A stretch of DNA of 64,000 bases from Aerococcus tenax (GTDB lineage: Bacteria > Bacillota > Bacilli > Lactobacillales > Aerococcaceae), in NCBI RefSeq assembly GCF_003286645.3, contig NZ_CP127382.2, positions 1,178,001-1,242,000 of the forward strand, written 5' to 3'. Position 1 is the first letter of the stretch. Every line of letters begins with the position of its first letter. The notes under the pieces were generated by a model, which was not told where the DNA came from, did no database searches, and saw only the letters and a program-made list of their open reading frames with translations. Positions 8,566 through 18,100 of the stretch are shown piece after piece. Position numbers and translations under genes: made by a program.

Positions 8566-11500
8566 TTAGTCTTCTTTTTTCTTTTTACCTAAAGCAAGGA
8601 TGGAACCAGTTCCGATCAGAGCTAGAGCTAATGAGCTTGCTAACCCTGCAACTGCGCCGGTTTGAGGCAGTTGGGTATGCACTTGGGCAGGCGCTGCTTG
8701 AGTCTTGCTCTTATCTTCCTTTGCAGGAGTTTGAGTCTTAACTGAAACAGTCTTATCGTCTGCTTTAACAGGGTCGTCATTGGATTCTGGCTCTGGATCA
8801 GGTTTTACTTCATCTTCAACTTCAGGTTGTTCTTCTGGCTGTGGTTCAGGTTGAGGTTGAGGTGTTGGTACTGGTGTCACACCACTGCCGTCTTTTTCCT
8901 CTACTGTAACCGTAACAATTACCGTTTCACTTGAACCATCAGGATAGGTGACGGTGACAGATTTTTCAATCTTATCGCCTGGTTTGGCGTCAGCTGGAAC
9001 GTCGATAACGACCGCGCCAGTTTCAGGATCAACGCTGATGCCGGTTTCGCCAGCGCCGGGTTGGAAGCTGGTGCCAGCTGGTGGGTTGACCACTTTGCCG
9101 TCTTCGTCTCTAAAGATAGGTTCGCCGACTTCAACCTTGTCGCCTGGTTGACCGGAACCTGGTTTATATTCAGGCTCGTAGATATCCTTGTCTTGTTTGA
9201 CACTTGGACGGCCGGTCGTCGTCACAGTGGTCTTCACAGGGTCGCCGGTCCGAGTTTCGACAGTGCCATCTGGATTGGTATAGTCCTTAGATGGAATGAT
9301 TGTGATCGTGTCACCATTTCCTTGACGAGGCACTTCGATGGTAAAGTCGCCATTATCGTCAGAGGTGCCGGTGCCAATGGTGTTACCGTCCTTGTCTTTG
9401 ACTTCAATGGTCGTATTTGGAACGGTGGTCTTACCGGTGACAGTGGTTTTGTCTGAGCCAGGCTCGTTCTTAGCCCCTGGATTGGTAATTTGTGGGGTTT
9501 CCTTAACGACCGTTTCAGCGCCACCTTGAGGATTGCCATTGTCGTCTGTGACAGGCTTGAAGTTGCCTTGGTCATCCTTCTTACCAGGAACAATACTAAT
9601 CTTGTCACCAGGATTTTGTTTTGGTACATCGATCTTAATATTACCTTGGTCGTCAGAAGTACCGGTACCGATGGTGTTACCATCCTTGTCCTTGACTTCT
9701 ACATCAGTGTTTGGCGTAGTTTTACCAGTCACTGTAGTGGTGTCTTGGCCAGGTTGGTTTTCAGCACCTGGTTCGGTAACACGTGGGAAGCTGTCTTCAT
9801 TTTTCGGATCGGTACCGCGGTCTTTTTCCTCTTTATCAGTCCAGCCGTCGTTGTCATCGTCCTTGTCGCCTTGGTCGATGCCTGGAACATTTGGATTGTT
9901 TGGATCCTCTGGCATGCCCGTATCCTTGTCAGGTTGGCCATCCTTATCGGTGTCGCGGTAAACGGTGATGGTTGATTCAGCGGTCACAGGGTTACCGTCT
10001 GTATCAGTGACAGGCTTGCCGTCCTTATCTAGGACAGAAACTTCAACGGTAATGGTCCGGGTTTCTTCTTCAGGCGCCCAGTCAGTAATTTGTGGTTGAC
10101 CGGTCACTGGACCAGTTTCTGGGTCCACGGTTAGACCTGGATAAGTGTCTTTGCCATCGATGGTCACTTTAACGCTTCCACCTTCTGGGACATTGTCCGC
10201 TTGTGGGGTCACTGGGGTAATGTCCTTACCTTCCAGAGCGTTTTGTGATTTTGGTGTGACTTCGACACTGACTACAGCTGGAGCGTCTTCAGTAACGGTG
10301 GTTTCCACAGGGTCGCCGGTCCGTGTTTCTGTTGAGCCGTCTGGGTTGGTGTAGTCCTTAGATGGGATGACAGAAACCTTGTCGCCTGGGTTTTGACGAG
10401 GGACGTCGATAGTAAAGTCGCCGTTTTCATCAGAGGTACCGGTGCCGATAGTATTGCCGTCCTTGTCTTTAACTTCAACGGTGGAATTTGGAACAGTGGT
10501 CTTACCGGTCACCTTAGTTTGGTCTGAATCGGGATCGTTCTTAGCCCCTGGATTGGTGATTTGTGGAGTTTCCTTGACTACCGTTTCAGCGCCACCTTGA
10601 GGCTTACCTTGGTCGTCAGTAACTGGCTTAAAGTTGCCTTGGTCATCTTTCTTACCAGGATTGATGGTTACTTTATCGCCTGGATTTTGCTTAGGTACAT
10701 CAATTTTGACATTACCTTGGTCGTCAGAAGTACCAGTACCGATGGTGTTGCCGTCCTTATCCTTAACTTCCACATCGGTGTTTGGCGTAGTCTTGCCGGT
10801 AACCGTGGTGGTGTCCTTGCCGGGTTCATTTTCAGCGCCGGGTTCGGTCACTTGAGGGAAGTCAGTTTCATCTTTTGGATCGGTGCCGCGATCTTTTTCA
10901 TCTTGGTCGGTCCAGCCATCGTTGTCATCGTCCTTGTCGCCTTGGTTGATGCCTGGGACACTAGGATTGTTTGGATCTTGAGGCATACCCGTATCCTTGT
11001 CAGGTTGGCCATCCTTGTCGGTGTCGCGGTAAATGGTGATGGTCGATTCAGCCTTAACTGGATTACCATCGCCATCACGAACTGGATTGCCATCCTTGTC
11101 TTGGACTTCAGCAGTTACCGTAATGGTCCGAGTTTCTTCTTCAGGCGCCCAGTCGGTGATTTCCGGTTGGCCGGTCACTTGGCCGGATTCTGGATCAACG
11201 GTCAGACCTGGATAAGTGTCTTGTCCATCGATGGTCACTTTAACGCTTCCGCCTTCTGGAACATTGTCCGCTTGCGGCGTCACTGGGGTAATGTCCTTAC
11301 CTTCCAGAGCGTTTTGTGATTTAGGCGTCACTTCCACGCTGGATTCCGCTGGTGTTTCAGCAGGATTTGGATTGGTTACGGTCACTTTGACAGTCCGTTG
11401 GATAGCCTCATCAGTTGGTTGACCTTGATCATCTTTTTGTCCAGTACCAGTTGAGGTGATTTCAACAGGAATTTCAACGACTTTTTCGCTTTCACCTGGT

Positions 11501-14500
11501 TGGAAGTCCACGTTTGGTGTACCAACTAAATTACCGTTCTCGTCAACTGACAGGCCATCAACTGGGGCTGGTGTGTTCACCTTAGCGCCTGGTTTGTTAG
11601 GTGTTACCACCTTAGTATTGGCAGGCACTTCTTGACCGTTAGTTGCGGTGGTATCAGTGGTTTTAGCATCGAGGCCATCCCATACTTTCGATGCATCGTC
11701 GTCCTTATCTGGAATGCCGTCGTTGTCATCATCTTCATCGTTTTGGTCTGCTTGACCGTCACCGTCTGTGTCGCGAAGAACCGTCACCTTGATTGGCTCA
11801 GTCGCTTCATTGCCGGCTGGATCTGTCGCCTTCACGGTTGCTGGGAAGTCGCGGGACTCATCTTGGTCATCCGCCCATTGCACCGTACCCGCTGGAACCG
11901 TCCCTTCGATCTGCTTGGTCTCAGGGTTGTAAGTCAATCCGTCAGGTAGGCCGTCAACTGTTACCGTCGCTTCTGGGTCATCGGTGGTTACAGAAACCGG
12001 ATCGATTGCTTGCCCTTCTGTCGCTTGGATATCCTTAGCGGAAACGGTGATGGTTGGGGCGGTGGTGTCGGCTGGAGTGACTGGTGTTGCACTGGCGACA
12101 AAACCCTTAGGTCCAGTAATGACTTGGCTTGGGTCTTCATTCCATTGAGGGTTTTCATAATTTTCCTCTGCGCTTAGGCTTGGAATATGGTCTGGCGAAA
12201 GCTTGGCTTGGTCTTTGACATCGTAAGCTTTCTTACCAAAGTCAACCACACCCTCAGCTGGGGTTAGAGTCACCCGGTGGTAGCCATCCGGCGTTGCTTC
12301 ATCTTCCTTACCTGTCCGGTCGATCACATCTGGTGCCGATACCTTAACAGGAGCTGTGACTTGGTCTTGTGAGCCATCTTCATAAGTCACAGTGACAGGC
12401 ACTTCAATAGTTTCCCCTGGTGTCTTAGAAGTTTCAGAAGCTGGGATGGTGATGGCACCGGTATTTGGATCGATGGATGCACCACGAGTTGGTGTGGTGA
12501 TAGCGAAAGCAGGTTGAGCGGGGTCTTTAGATAGAGGTACTTCGCTAGTTTCTACTGGCGCTTCTGTTCCGTCATCAGCCAATTTCACAAAGCTTGGGGC
12601 GTCAACCTTAGCTTCTTTGCCAAAGTCAACAGCTGTTTCTTTATAGATTGGTTGGTGCAAGTTAGCGTCCTTGTATTTCACAATAAAGGAATCCGCAGCT
12701 AATTGGTTGCCACCTGACTCGAAAACTGCCCGGATGATTTCCCCATCTCGCAGCTTCAATTGCTGAGCTTCTTCGATGGTCTTAGGCAAGTCGTAGGTAT
12801 CGTCGGTGCCAGCCACTAATTGACTGACAGGTGTTTCTTTGAGGACGTCACCTTCTTCGTTATACCAAACAATCTTGTTGTTGAAGCCAGCTGGTGGTAA
12901 TTGGGCCCCACGCAAGTCAGCTTTAGCGGTATCATTCAAGCCGGCTGGTTTATCGGTATCGTTGAAGTTGGTGATTTCGAGGTCAATCACGACATTGGGT
13001 ACCACTGCATGGTTGACATTGTACCAACCATATGGGCCACGGATATAACCTGCTGTCTCAGATCCAGGAACAGCTTGAGGGACAAAACTTTGATTCTCAG
13101 CTGGACTTCTGAAGACTGGCGTTGTGAAGCCATTATAGGCATTCACCAAGTTGCCATCCCGGTCAAAGATCTGCATATACATGTATTCGGTGTTATTTTC
13201 ATCCATTTTTTTGTTGTCAAATCGGATGGAATAACGGCCATCTTCATTGGTATAAGCATACTTGGTTTCTTGAATGGCGTCGGGATTATTTAACAAGAAG
13301 TCTTTGGCTGCTTTAGCTCGTTGGTTTTGTGGTAAAGAGTTAACGGCTGATTCATAAGCGGCAGAGCCTTCCTTAGACAAGTAGGAAGCGACCACCTTGT
13401 AGCCAGCCGCTTCAACATCCCGACTATTTTTATTCGGACCGGTTGCACTATTGGCCTTGTCGCCAGCACCCGTTTCTAGCCAAACCCGACCAGACACACT
13501 ATTGTTGCTGCGACCAAGAACAGCTGGGTTATTGATTGGGCCTTCTGGATCTTCTACCCATTCACTTTCAGGCCGGTGCATGTAAGCCCCGCCCTGTTCA
13601 ATCATATAGATCCCAGTCCGCTGCATGTTGGTGCCGAGTAGTGGGAACTGACCTAGGTTACTATTAGTCGCTGAACCGACAAAGGATCCTGGGAAGAAGC
13701 CCCCTGCTTGACGGAACATGGTCACCCGGTTGCCGGTATCTGGATCGAAATAGTCTGGAATCCATAAGCGATAATATTGGGCACCCTTAGCGGAATATTT
13801 ATGTTCCACTCCATTGGCGTCAATCCAGGCATCTCTTAAGTCAAAAGCATAAGCCCCTGGCCCTGCTTGGCTCCCATCAACTTGTGATAATTGATTGGTC
13901 GTTTGAGCACGGTAAAGTGGGGAAACTGCACCATCCGTATCGATCCACTGCATGTAAACATCGGTACCTTCTGCAACGGGTGTCAACCCATTGGCCATGG
14001 TCGATGGCAGCCCTTTGTCGGCAATCCAAGCACGACCTGACAGGGTATTGGCAGCGTTAGACATATCGGTCCCGGATTTGATGTAACCGTTAGCGATAGC
14101 GTCCGCATCAATGGCATCAACTTTCTTTTGATTGTTGCTAGCTTCTTCGCCCGGCTGGTTTTCAGCTGGGGTCTCTGTTTCGCTTGGTTCAGCAGCATAA
14201 GTTACAGGTGAAACTTTTTCCTCTTCCTTATCAGCATCAACCGGTTGATCGGCGGCTTCTTCTTCAGACGCATTTTCTGCAGGCGCTTCTTCAGAAACTG
14301 CTGGACCTTCTTCTGATTCTGCTGGTGTTTCAGCCAGAGTTTCCTCTTCAACAGCTGGCGCTTCAACGACAGGCGCATCTTCTGTTAGGGGAGCTGCTTC
14401 CTCTACAGAACTTTCGCTCGCTTCTGCTGGTGTTGATACTTCTTCACTTGTATTTACTTCTTCAGTTGCTGCTTGAACAACTGCTGCATCACCCGCGAAC

Positions 14501-14619
14501 AAGAGGCCTGCTGCCACAGCGACAGACGCCACGCCTACACTTAAGCGTTTAATGGAGTAGCGATAGAACTTATTGCCCTGCTTCTCCTTTTTCACTTGGT
14601 AGTTATTTTTTCCAACCAT
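8566..14619 (-). CDS. Giant YSIRK/LPXTG surface protein A, 2017 aa
   Basis: A wall-anchored adhesin-like protein. The YSIRK-type signal (YSIKRLSVGVAS at 21-32) directs secretion near the septum, with likely cleavage after VQA (about 50). An acidic Ala/Glu-rich spacer follows, then a non-repetitive N-terminal region (about 170-560) with two SGRAW/SGRVW modules related to one in surface protein C. Ig-like segments and a thrombospondin type-3-like Asp-rich stretch (about 950-985, DTDGDGQADQNDEDDDNDG) come next. Two 357-residue tandem copies each hold a VEVTPKSQNALEG module, another Asp-rich calcium-type repeat and two Ig-like units. The end is LPQTG (1984), a hydrophobic helix and KKKKED. Sortase A should anchor it. 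Start ATG 14619 follows AAGGAGG. The ligand is unknown. Confidence 0.93.
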   Translation of the reverse strand: MVGKNNYQVKKEKQGNKFYRYSIKRLSVGVASVAVAAGLLFAGDAAVVQAATEEVNTSEEVSTPAEASESSVEEAAPLTEDAPVVEAPAVEEETLAETPAESEEGPAVSEEAPAENASEEEAADQPVDADKEEEKVSPVTYAAEPSETETPAENQPGEEASNNQKKVDAIDADAIANGYIKSGTDMSNAANTLSGRAWIADKGLPSTMANGLTPVAEGTDVYMQWIDTDGAVSPLYRAQTTNQLSQVDGSQAGPGAYAFDLRDAWIDANGVEHKYSAKGAQYYRLWIPDYFDPDTGNRVTMFRQAGGFFPGSFVGSATNSNLGQFPLLGTNMQRTGIYMIEQGGAYMHRPESEWVEDPEGPINNPAVLGRSNNSVSGRVWLETGAGDKANSATGPNKNSRDVEAAGYKVVASYLSKEGSAAYESAVNSLPQNQRAKAAKDFLLNNPDAIQETKYAYTNEDGRYSIRFDNKKMDENNTEYMYMQIFDRDGNLVNAYNGFTTPVFRSPAENQSFVPQAVPGSETAGYIRGPYGWYNVNHAVVPNVVIDLEITNFNDTDKPAGLNDTAKADLRGAQLPPAGFNNKIVWYNEEGDVLKETPVSQLVAGTDDTYDLPKTIEEAQQLKLRDGEIIRAVFESGGNQLAADSFIVKYKDANLHQPIYKETAVDFGKEAKVDAPSFVKLADDGTEAPVETSEVPLSKDPAQPAFAITTPTRGASIDPNTGAITIPASETSKTPGETIEVPVTVTYEDGSQDQVTAPVKVSAPDVIDRTGKEDEATPDGYHRVTLTPAEGVVDFGKKAYDVKDQAKLSPDHIPSLSAEENYENPQWNEDPSQVITGPKGFVASATPVTPADTTAPTITVSAKDIQATEGQAIDPVSVTTDDPEATVTVDGLPDGLTYNPETKQIEGTVPAGTVQWADDQDESRDFPATVKATDPAGNEATEPIKVTVLRDTDGDGQADQNDEDDDNDGIPDKDDDASKVWDGLDAKTTDTTATNGQEVPANTKVVTPNKPGAKVNTPAPVDGLSVDENGNLVGTPNVDFQPGESEKVVEIPVEITSTGTGQKDDQGQPTDEAIQRTVKVTVTNPNPAETPAESSVEVTPKSQNALEGKDITPVTPQADNVPEGGSVKVTIDGQDTYPGLTVDPESGQVTGQPEITDWAPEEETRTITVTAEVQDKDGNPVRDGDGNPVKAESTITIYRDTDKDGQPDKDTGMPQDPNNPSVPGINQGDKDDDNDGWTDQDEKDRGTDPKDETDFPQVTEPGAENEPGKDTTTVTGKTTPNTDVEVKDKDGNTIGTGTSDDQGNVKIDVPKQNPGDKVTINPGKKDDQGNFKPVTDDQGKPQGGAETVVKETPQITNPGAKNDPDSDQTKVTGKTTVPNSTVEVKDKDGNTIGTGTSDENGDFTIDVPRQNPGDKVSVIPSKDYTNPDGSTETRTGDPVETTVTEDAPAVVSVEVTPKSQNALEGKDITPVTPQADNVPEGGSVKVTIDGKDTYPGLTVDPETGPVTGQPQITDWAPEEETRTITVEVSVLDKDGKPVTDTDGNPVTAESTITVYRDTDKDGQPDKDTGMPEDPNNPNVPGIDQGDKDDDNDGWTDKEEKDRGTDPKNEDSFPRVTEPGAENQPGQDTTTVTGKTTPNTDVEVKDKDGNTIGTGTSDDQGNIKIDVPKQNPGDKISIVPGKKDDQGNFKPVTDDNGNPQGGAETVVKETPQITNPGAKNEPGSDKTTVTGKTTVPNTTIEVKDKDGNTIGTGTSDDNGDFTIEVPRQGNGDTITIIPSKDYTNPDGTVETRTGDPVKTTVTTTGRPSVKQDKDIYEPEYKPGSGQPGDKVEVGEPIFRDEDGKVVNPPAGTSFQPGAGETGISVDPETGAVVIDVPADAKPGDKIEKSVTVTYPDGSSETVIVTVTVEEKDGSGVTPVPTPQPQPEPQPEEQPEVEDEVKPDPEPESNDDPVKADDKTVSVKTQTPAKEDKSKTQAAPAQVHTQLPQTGAVAGLASSLALALIGTGSILALGKKKKED
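9200..11341 (-). repeat. Two tandem 1071-bp repeats inside surface protein A
   Basis: The stretch starting TGTCCTTACC recurs at 10221 and 11292, a period of 1071 bases or exactly 357 codons. Each copy carries the VEVTPKS module, the DTDKDGQPDKDTGMP Asp-rich linker and two Ig-like domains. Copies are highly similar but not identical. Boundaries are approximate. In-frame recombination would change stalk length without breaking the gene. Confidence 0.85.
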
Positions 14620-14678
14620 ATGTGTCCTCCTTATACTCGTACATATTTGTTTTTTATAAATAAGAACTTTGTAAAGAT

Positions 14679-14707
14679 ATAGTACCTAAAAAAAAAAAAA
14701 AACACAA
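14679..14707 (-). promoter_or_regulatory. Promoter of surface protein A with poly-T spacer
   Basis: On the minus strand TTGTGT (14707-14702) and TACTAT (14684-14679) are exactly 17 bases apart. The spacer is 14 T plus AGG, part of a 15-T run (14702-14688). The -10 box lies 60 bases before the ATG. Any slippage in the T run would move the spacing off the optimum, so expression may be phase-variable. Box quality is moderate; the homopolymer and spacing are seen directly. Confidence 0.55.
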
Positions 14708-15112
14708 TGTATATAAATTTTTAAAAGAGATAATTTATTATTTTATCTATTTATATATCCATAACCTCCCTTTATAGATGTTTATAAATAGGTCATATTT
14801 ATTTGTAAAATACATATTTGTTTTAAACTATATTTAAAATACCATTTGAGTTATCCCCTTTAATTTACAGTATAATAATTAACTTTAAAAAAACAAATCT
14901 TACTTTGTCTTTTATTTGGAAATATAATCTATAATTTAGCTTCTAAGCCCTGTCACGAAGGCCTTCCTGTCCATTTAAATTTATAAAAATTTACACAGAA
15001 AAGAACATTATTTTGTTCTATATGAGAACAATATTGTTTATTTTATAGTTCTTATTTTACATTTTAAAAAAGCTATACGTTAACCTAATTCGATCAGTCA
15101 ATTAACAAAATA
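14708..15112. other. AT-rich intergenic region between surface proteins A and B
   Basis: About 400 bases with no credible ORF. Apart from the candidate promoter at 14869-14896 it holds only A/T runs and weak short repeats (for example TTATAAATAGG near 14757 and 14780). I see no RNA gene or mobile element. Confidence 0.6.
14869..14896 (-). promoter_or_regulatory. Second candidate promoter upstream of surface protein A
   Basis: TTGTTT (14896-14891) and TATACT (14874-14869) with a 16-base spacer lie in a block (AAGATTTGTT...TTAATTATTATA) that closely resembles the promoter block of surface protein B at 20910-20938. It is about 250 bases from the start codon. It may be a duplicated ancestral promoter, active or relic. 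Confidence 0.4.
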
Positions 15113-15144
15113 AAAAAGCTCCCATACATTTTTGTATGAGAGCT
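15113..15144 (-). terminator. Terminator after surface protein B
   Basis: On the minus strand AGCTCTCATACA pairs with TGTATGGGAGCT and is followed by six T. A closely similar hairpin follows surface protein C (21134-21163), another sign that the genes arose by duplication. Confidence 0.88.
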
Positions 15145-15178
15145 TAAAAATCTATAGGGTTAAATTAACCATTTAGTC

Positions 15179-18100
15179 CTACTTTTTGCGTTTGCCTACA
15201 GCAAGAATACTACCTGCTCCGATAAGCACAAGGGCTAATGAGCTTGCTAGACCAGCAACTGCACCTGTTTGAGGGAGTTGAGAGTGAACTTTAGCAGTGC
15301 TTACTTTAGCCTCTGAAGATTGACCGACTTCATTATCCTTAACAACATGAGATGTTTTTGAAGGAGTAGTTTGAGAAGCCTTTGTATTTTCAACATTTTC
15401 TCCTAGTTTGGAAGGGTCGTCCTCTTCATGATGATTTACTGGAACAACTGGATTGGAAGCTGGTTCAGTTTCATGGTCTTCCTCATCATTGTCATCCTTA
15501 ATGCCAGTATCCTTATCTGGATCAGTAATAATATTTCCAGTATTTTGGTTATCACCGCTTGTTTCATCTAGAACATGAGAAGTATCCTCATTGTCTGTTG
15601 GTTCATCCGCTGGTGTGTCTTCAGATTTATTATCATCACGACCTGCTTCATGTCCAATGACTTGAACTGGAATAGTAGCTTTGCCTCTTGGCAGGTCTTC
15701 GTCTTCGATAACTATTCTGATTGGACCATCAACATCTGTTCCTGGGGTAACTTCAATTTCACCAGTTTCTGGATTGATTTCGGCAGGAACTTCCTTACCG
15801 TCTTCATCAGTCGCCGTTACAGTTGTGGTGTCATCTGGATTGGTTACTGTGATACCAGTGCCTTGTTTTTCATCACTTGGATGTACTGGTTTAACAGCGC
15901 CTCCAATTTCGGTCTTAGGTGCATTATCATCGCGGCCTGCTTCATGCCCAATAACTGGAACTGTTACTTCTTGTTTACCTTCTGGCAATTCAGGATCTTC
16001 TATAGTAATGGTGATTGGGCCGTCAACATCTGTCCCTGGGGTAACTTTAACATCACCAAAGCGGCCATCTGTTACGACTTCTACTGGCACATCTTTACCG
16101 TCTTCGTCCTTAGCAGAAACTTTTGTCTCATCATCAGGATTTACAATGGTAATACCGGTTGATTGTTGGTCATCATTCTGATCTACGGGGTTAACCTTGC
16201 TGTCATCAACGCGGGTTTGTTCAGTAGCTGGCTTGCCTTCAGAACCATTATCATCGCGTCCATCTTCATGACCGTTAACTGGGACTGGAATAGTTGCTTT
16301 ACCGTTTGGCAAGTCCTCATCCTCAATCACGACATTGATTGGACCATCGACATCTGTGCCAGGTGTCACTTCAACTTCGCCCGTTTCTGGGTTTATTTCA
16401 GCTGGAACTTTCTTACCATCTTCGTCAGTCGCAGTAACTGTCGTTTGATCAGTTGGGTTAGTTACCGTAATGCCGGTACCTTGTTTTTCATCACTTGGAT
16501 CAACTGACTTAACCGCACCTCCAATTTCAGTTTTCGGCACATTGTCGTCTCGACCGTCTTCATGACCGTTGACTGGAACTGGGATAGTTGCTTTACCCTT
16601 TGGCAAGTCCTCATCCTCAATTACAACATCGATTGGGCCATCGACATCTGTGCCAGGTGTCACTTCAACTTCGCCCGTTTCTGGGTTTATTTCAGCAGGA
16701 ACTTCCTTACCATCTTCATCAGTCGCCGTTACGGTTGTAGTGTCATCTGGATTGGTTACCGTGATACCGATGCCTTGTTTTTCATCTGTTGGGTCAACTG
16801 ACTTAATAGCACCACCGACTTCAGTCTTAGGTTCTTCAACTGTCACAGCAACAGTTAATTTGTCTTCTGAACCATCTGGATAAGTAACAGTAACTGGAAC
16901 TTCAGTGGTACCTGGCGTTTGACCATCTGGCAATTGACTTGGATCGTCTACTGTAACAGTTGGTTGGTCGCCTTCCGTTGGATAATCAGGAACATTGACT
17001 GCGTTCTTGATTTCTTCTTCAGTTGGAGCTTGGCCATGATCCTTAGTTACTTCATTCGCAGTTAGTTCGTATTTATCAGCAGCTGGCTGGTCTTTAACCG
17101 TTACTGGAACAGTTAATTTATCTTCGGTACCGTCTGGGTAAGTTACAGTAACTGGAACTTCAGTGGTTCCTGGAGTTTGGCCGTCTGGTAGTTGATTTGG
17201 ATCGTCAACGGTAACAGTTGGTTGGTCACCTTCTGCTGGGTAATCAGGAACATTGACTGCGTTCTTGATTTCCTCTTCGCTAGGCGCTTCCCCATGTTCT
17301 TTAGTGACTTCCTCTGCAGTAGGTTCATATTTATCTGCTGCTGGTTGGTCTTTAACCGTTACTGGAACAGTTAACTTATCTTCTGAGCCATCTGGGTAAG
17401 TTACAGTAACAGGAACTTCAGTGGTTCCTGGCGTTTGGCCATCTGGCAATTGACTTGGATCATCTACTGTAACAGTTGGTTGGTCACCTTCTGTTGGATA
17501 TTCAGGAACACTTACTGCATTCTTGATTTCTTCTTCAGTAGGAGTTTGACCGTAATCCTTAGTTACTTCACTAGCAGTTGGTGTGTACTTATCGGCATCT
17601 TGTTCAGTAGGTTCAGCTTCCTTAGTCACAAAATTGATGAATTGGTTGCCGAGATTATCTGTAACAGTTAAGGTACCACCATCGGTCAATCCTGTATCAG
17701 CAATTTCATAGTTTGAGTTAACTGGATCGAAACCCTCAATCGTCACCTTGTATTCACCTAAAGGAATACTTGCTAAGTTAAAGTTCTTAGTCACTGGGAA
17801 TCCTGTTCCTCCAACCCATACCGAGCCACTCTCGAATTGGACAGAAGGATCTTCCATGCTGGTTAAAGTCACTTTAATATTTCTAAATTCTTCAGGAAGT
17901 GATTCTTCAGGGGTCTTACCTTCTTGAACAACTAATGGTTTACCATCGACTCTGATACTGTGAGTGACGTGAGCGGTTTCAGTTTCTGAACCATTATCAT
18001 CTTGGTTAGCGGCATGGTTTTCTACCGGAACAGTGTAGTCTTGACTTCCACCTGGTAAGTCTTCATCACTAACTGTTACAGCGATTGGGCCATCAACATT

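Noticed and set aside
8559..14552. Many plus-strand ORFs of 60-250 codons opposite surface protein A (also opposite B and C)
   Set aside because: They are mirror frames of the Asp/Thr/Val-rich repeats, have no ribosome-binding sites and repeat with the same period as the real gene.
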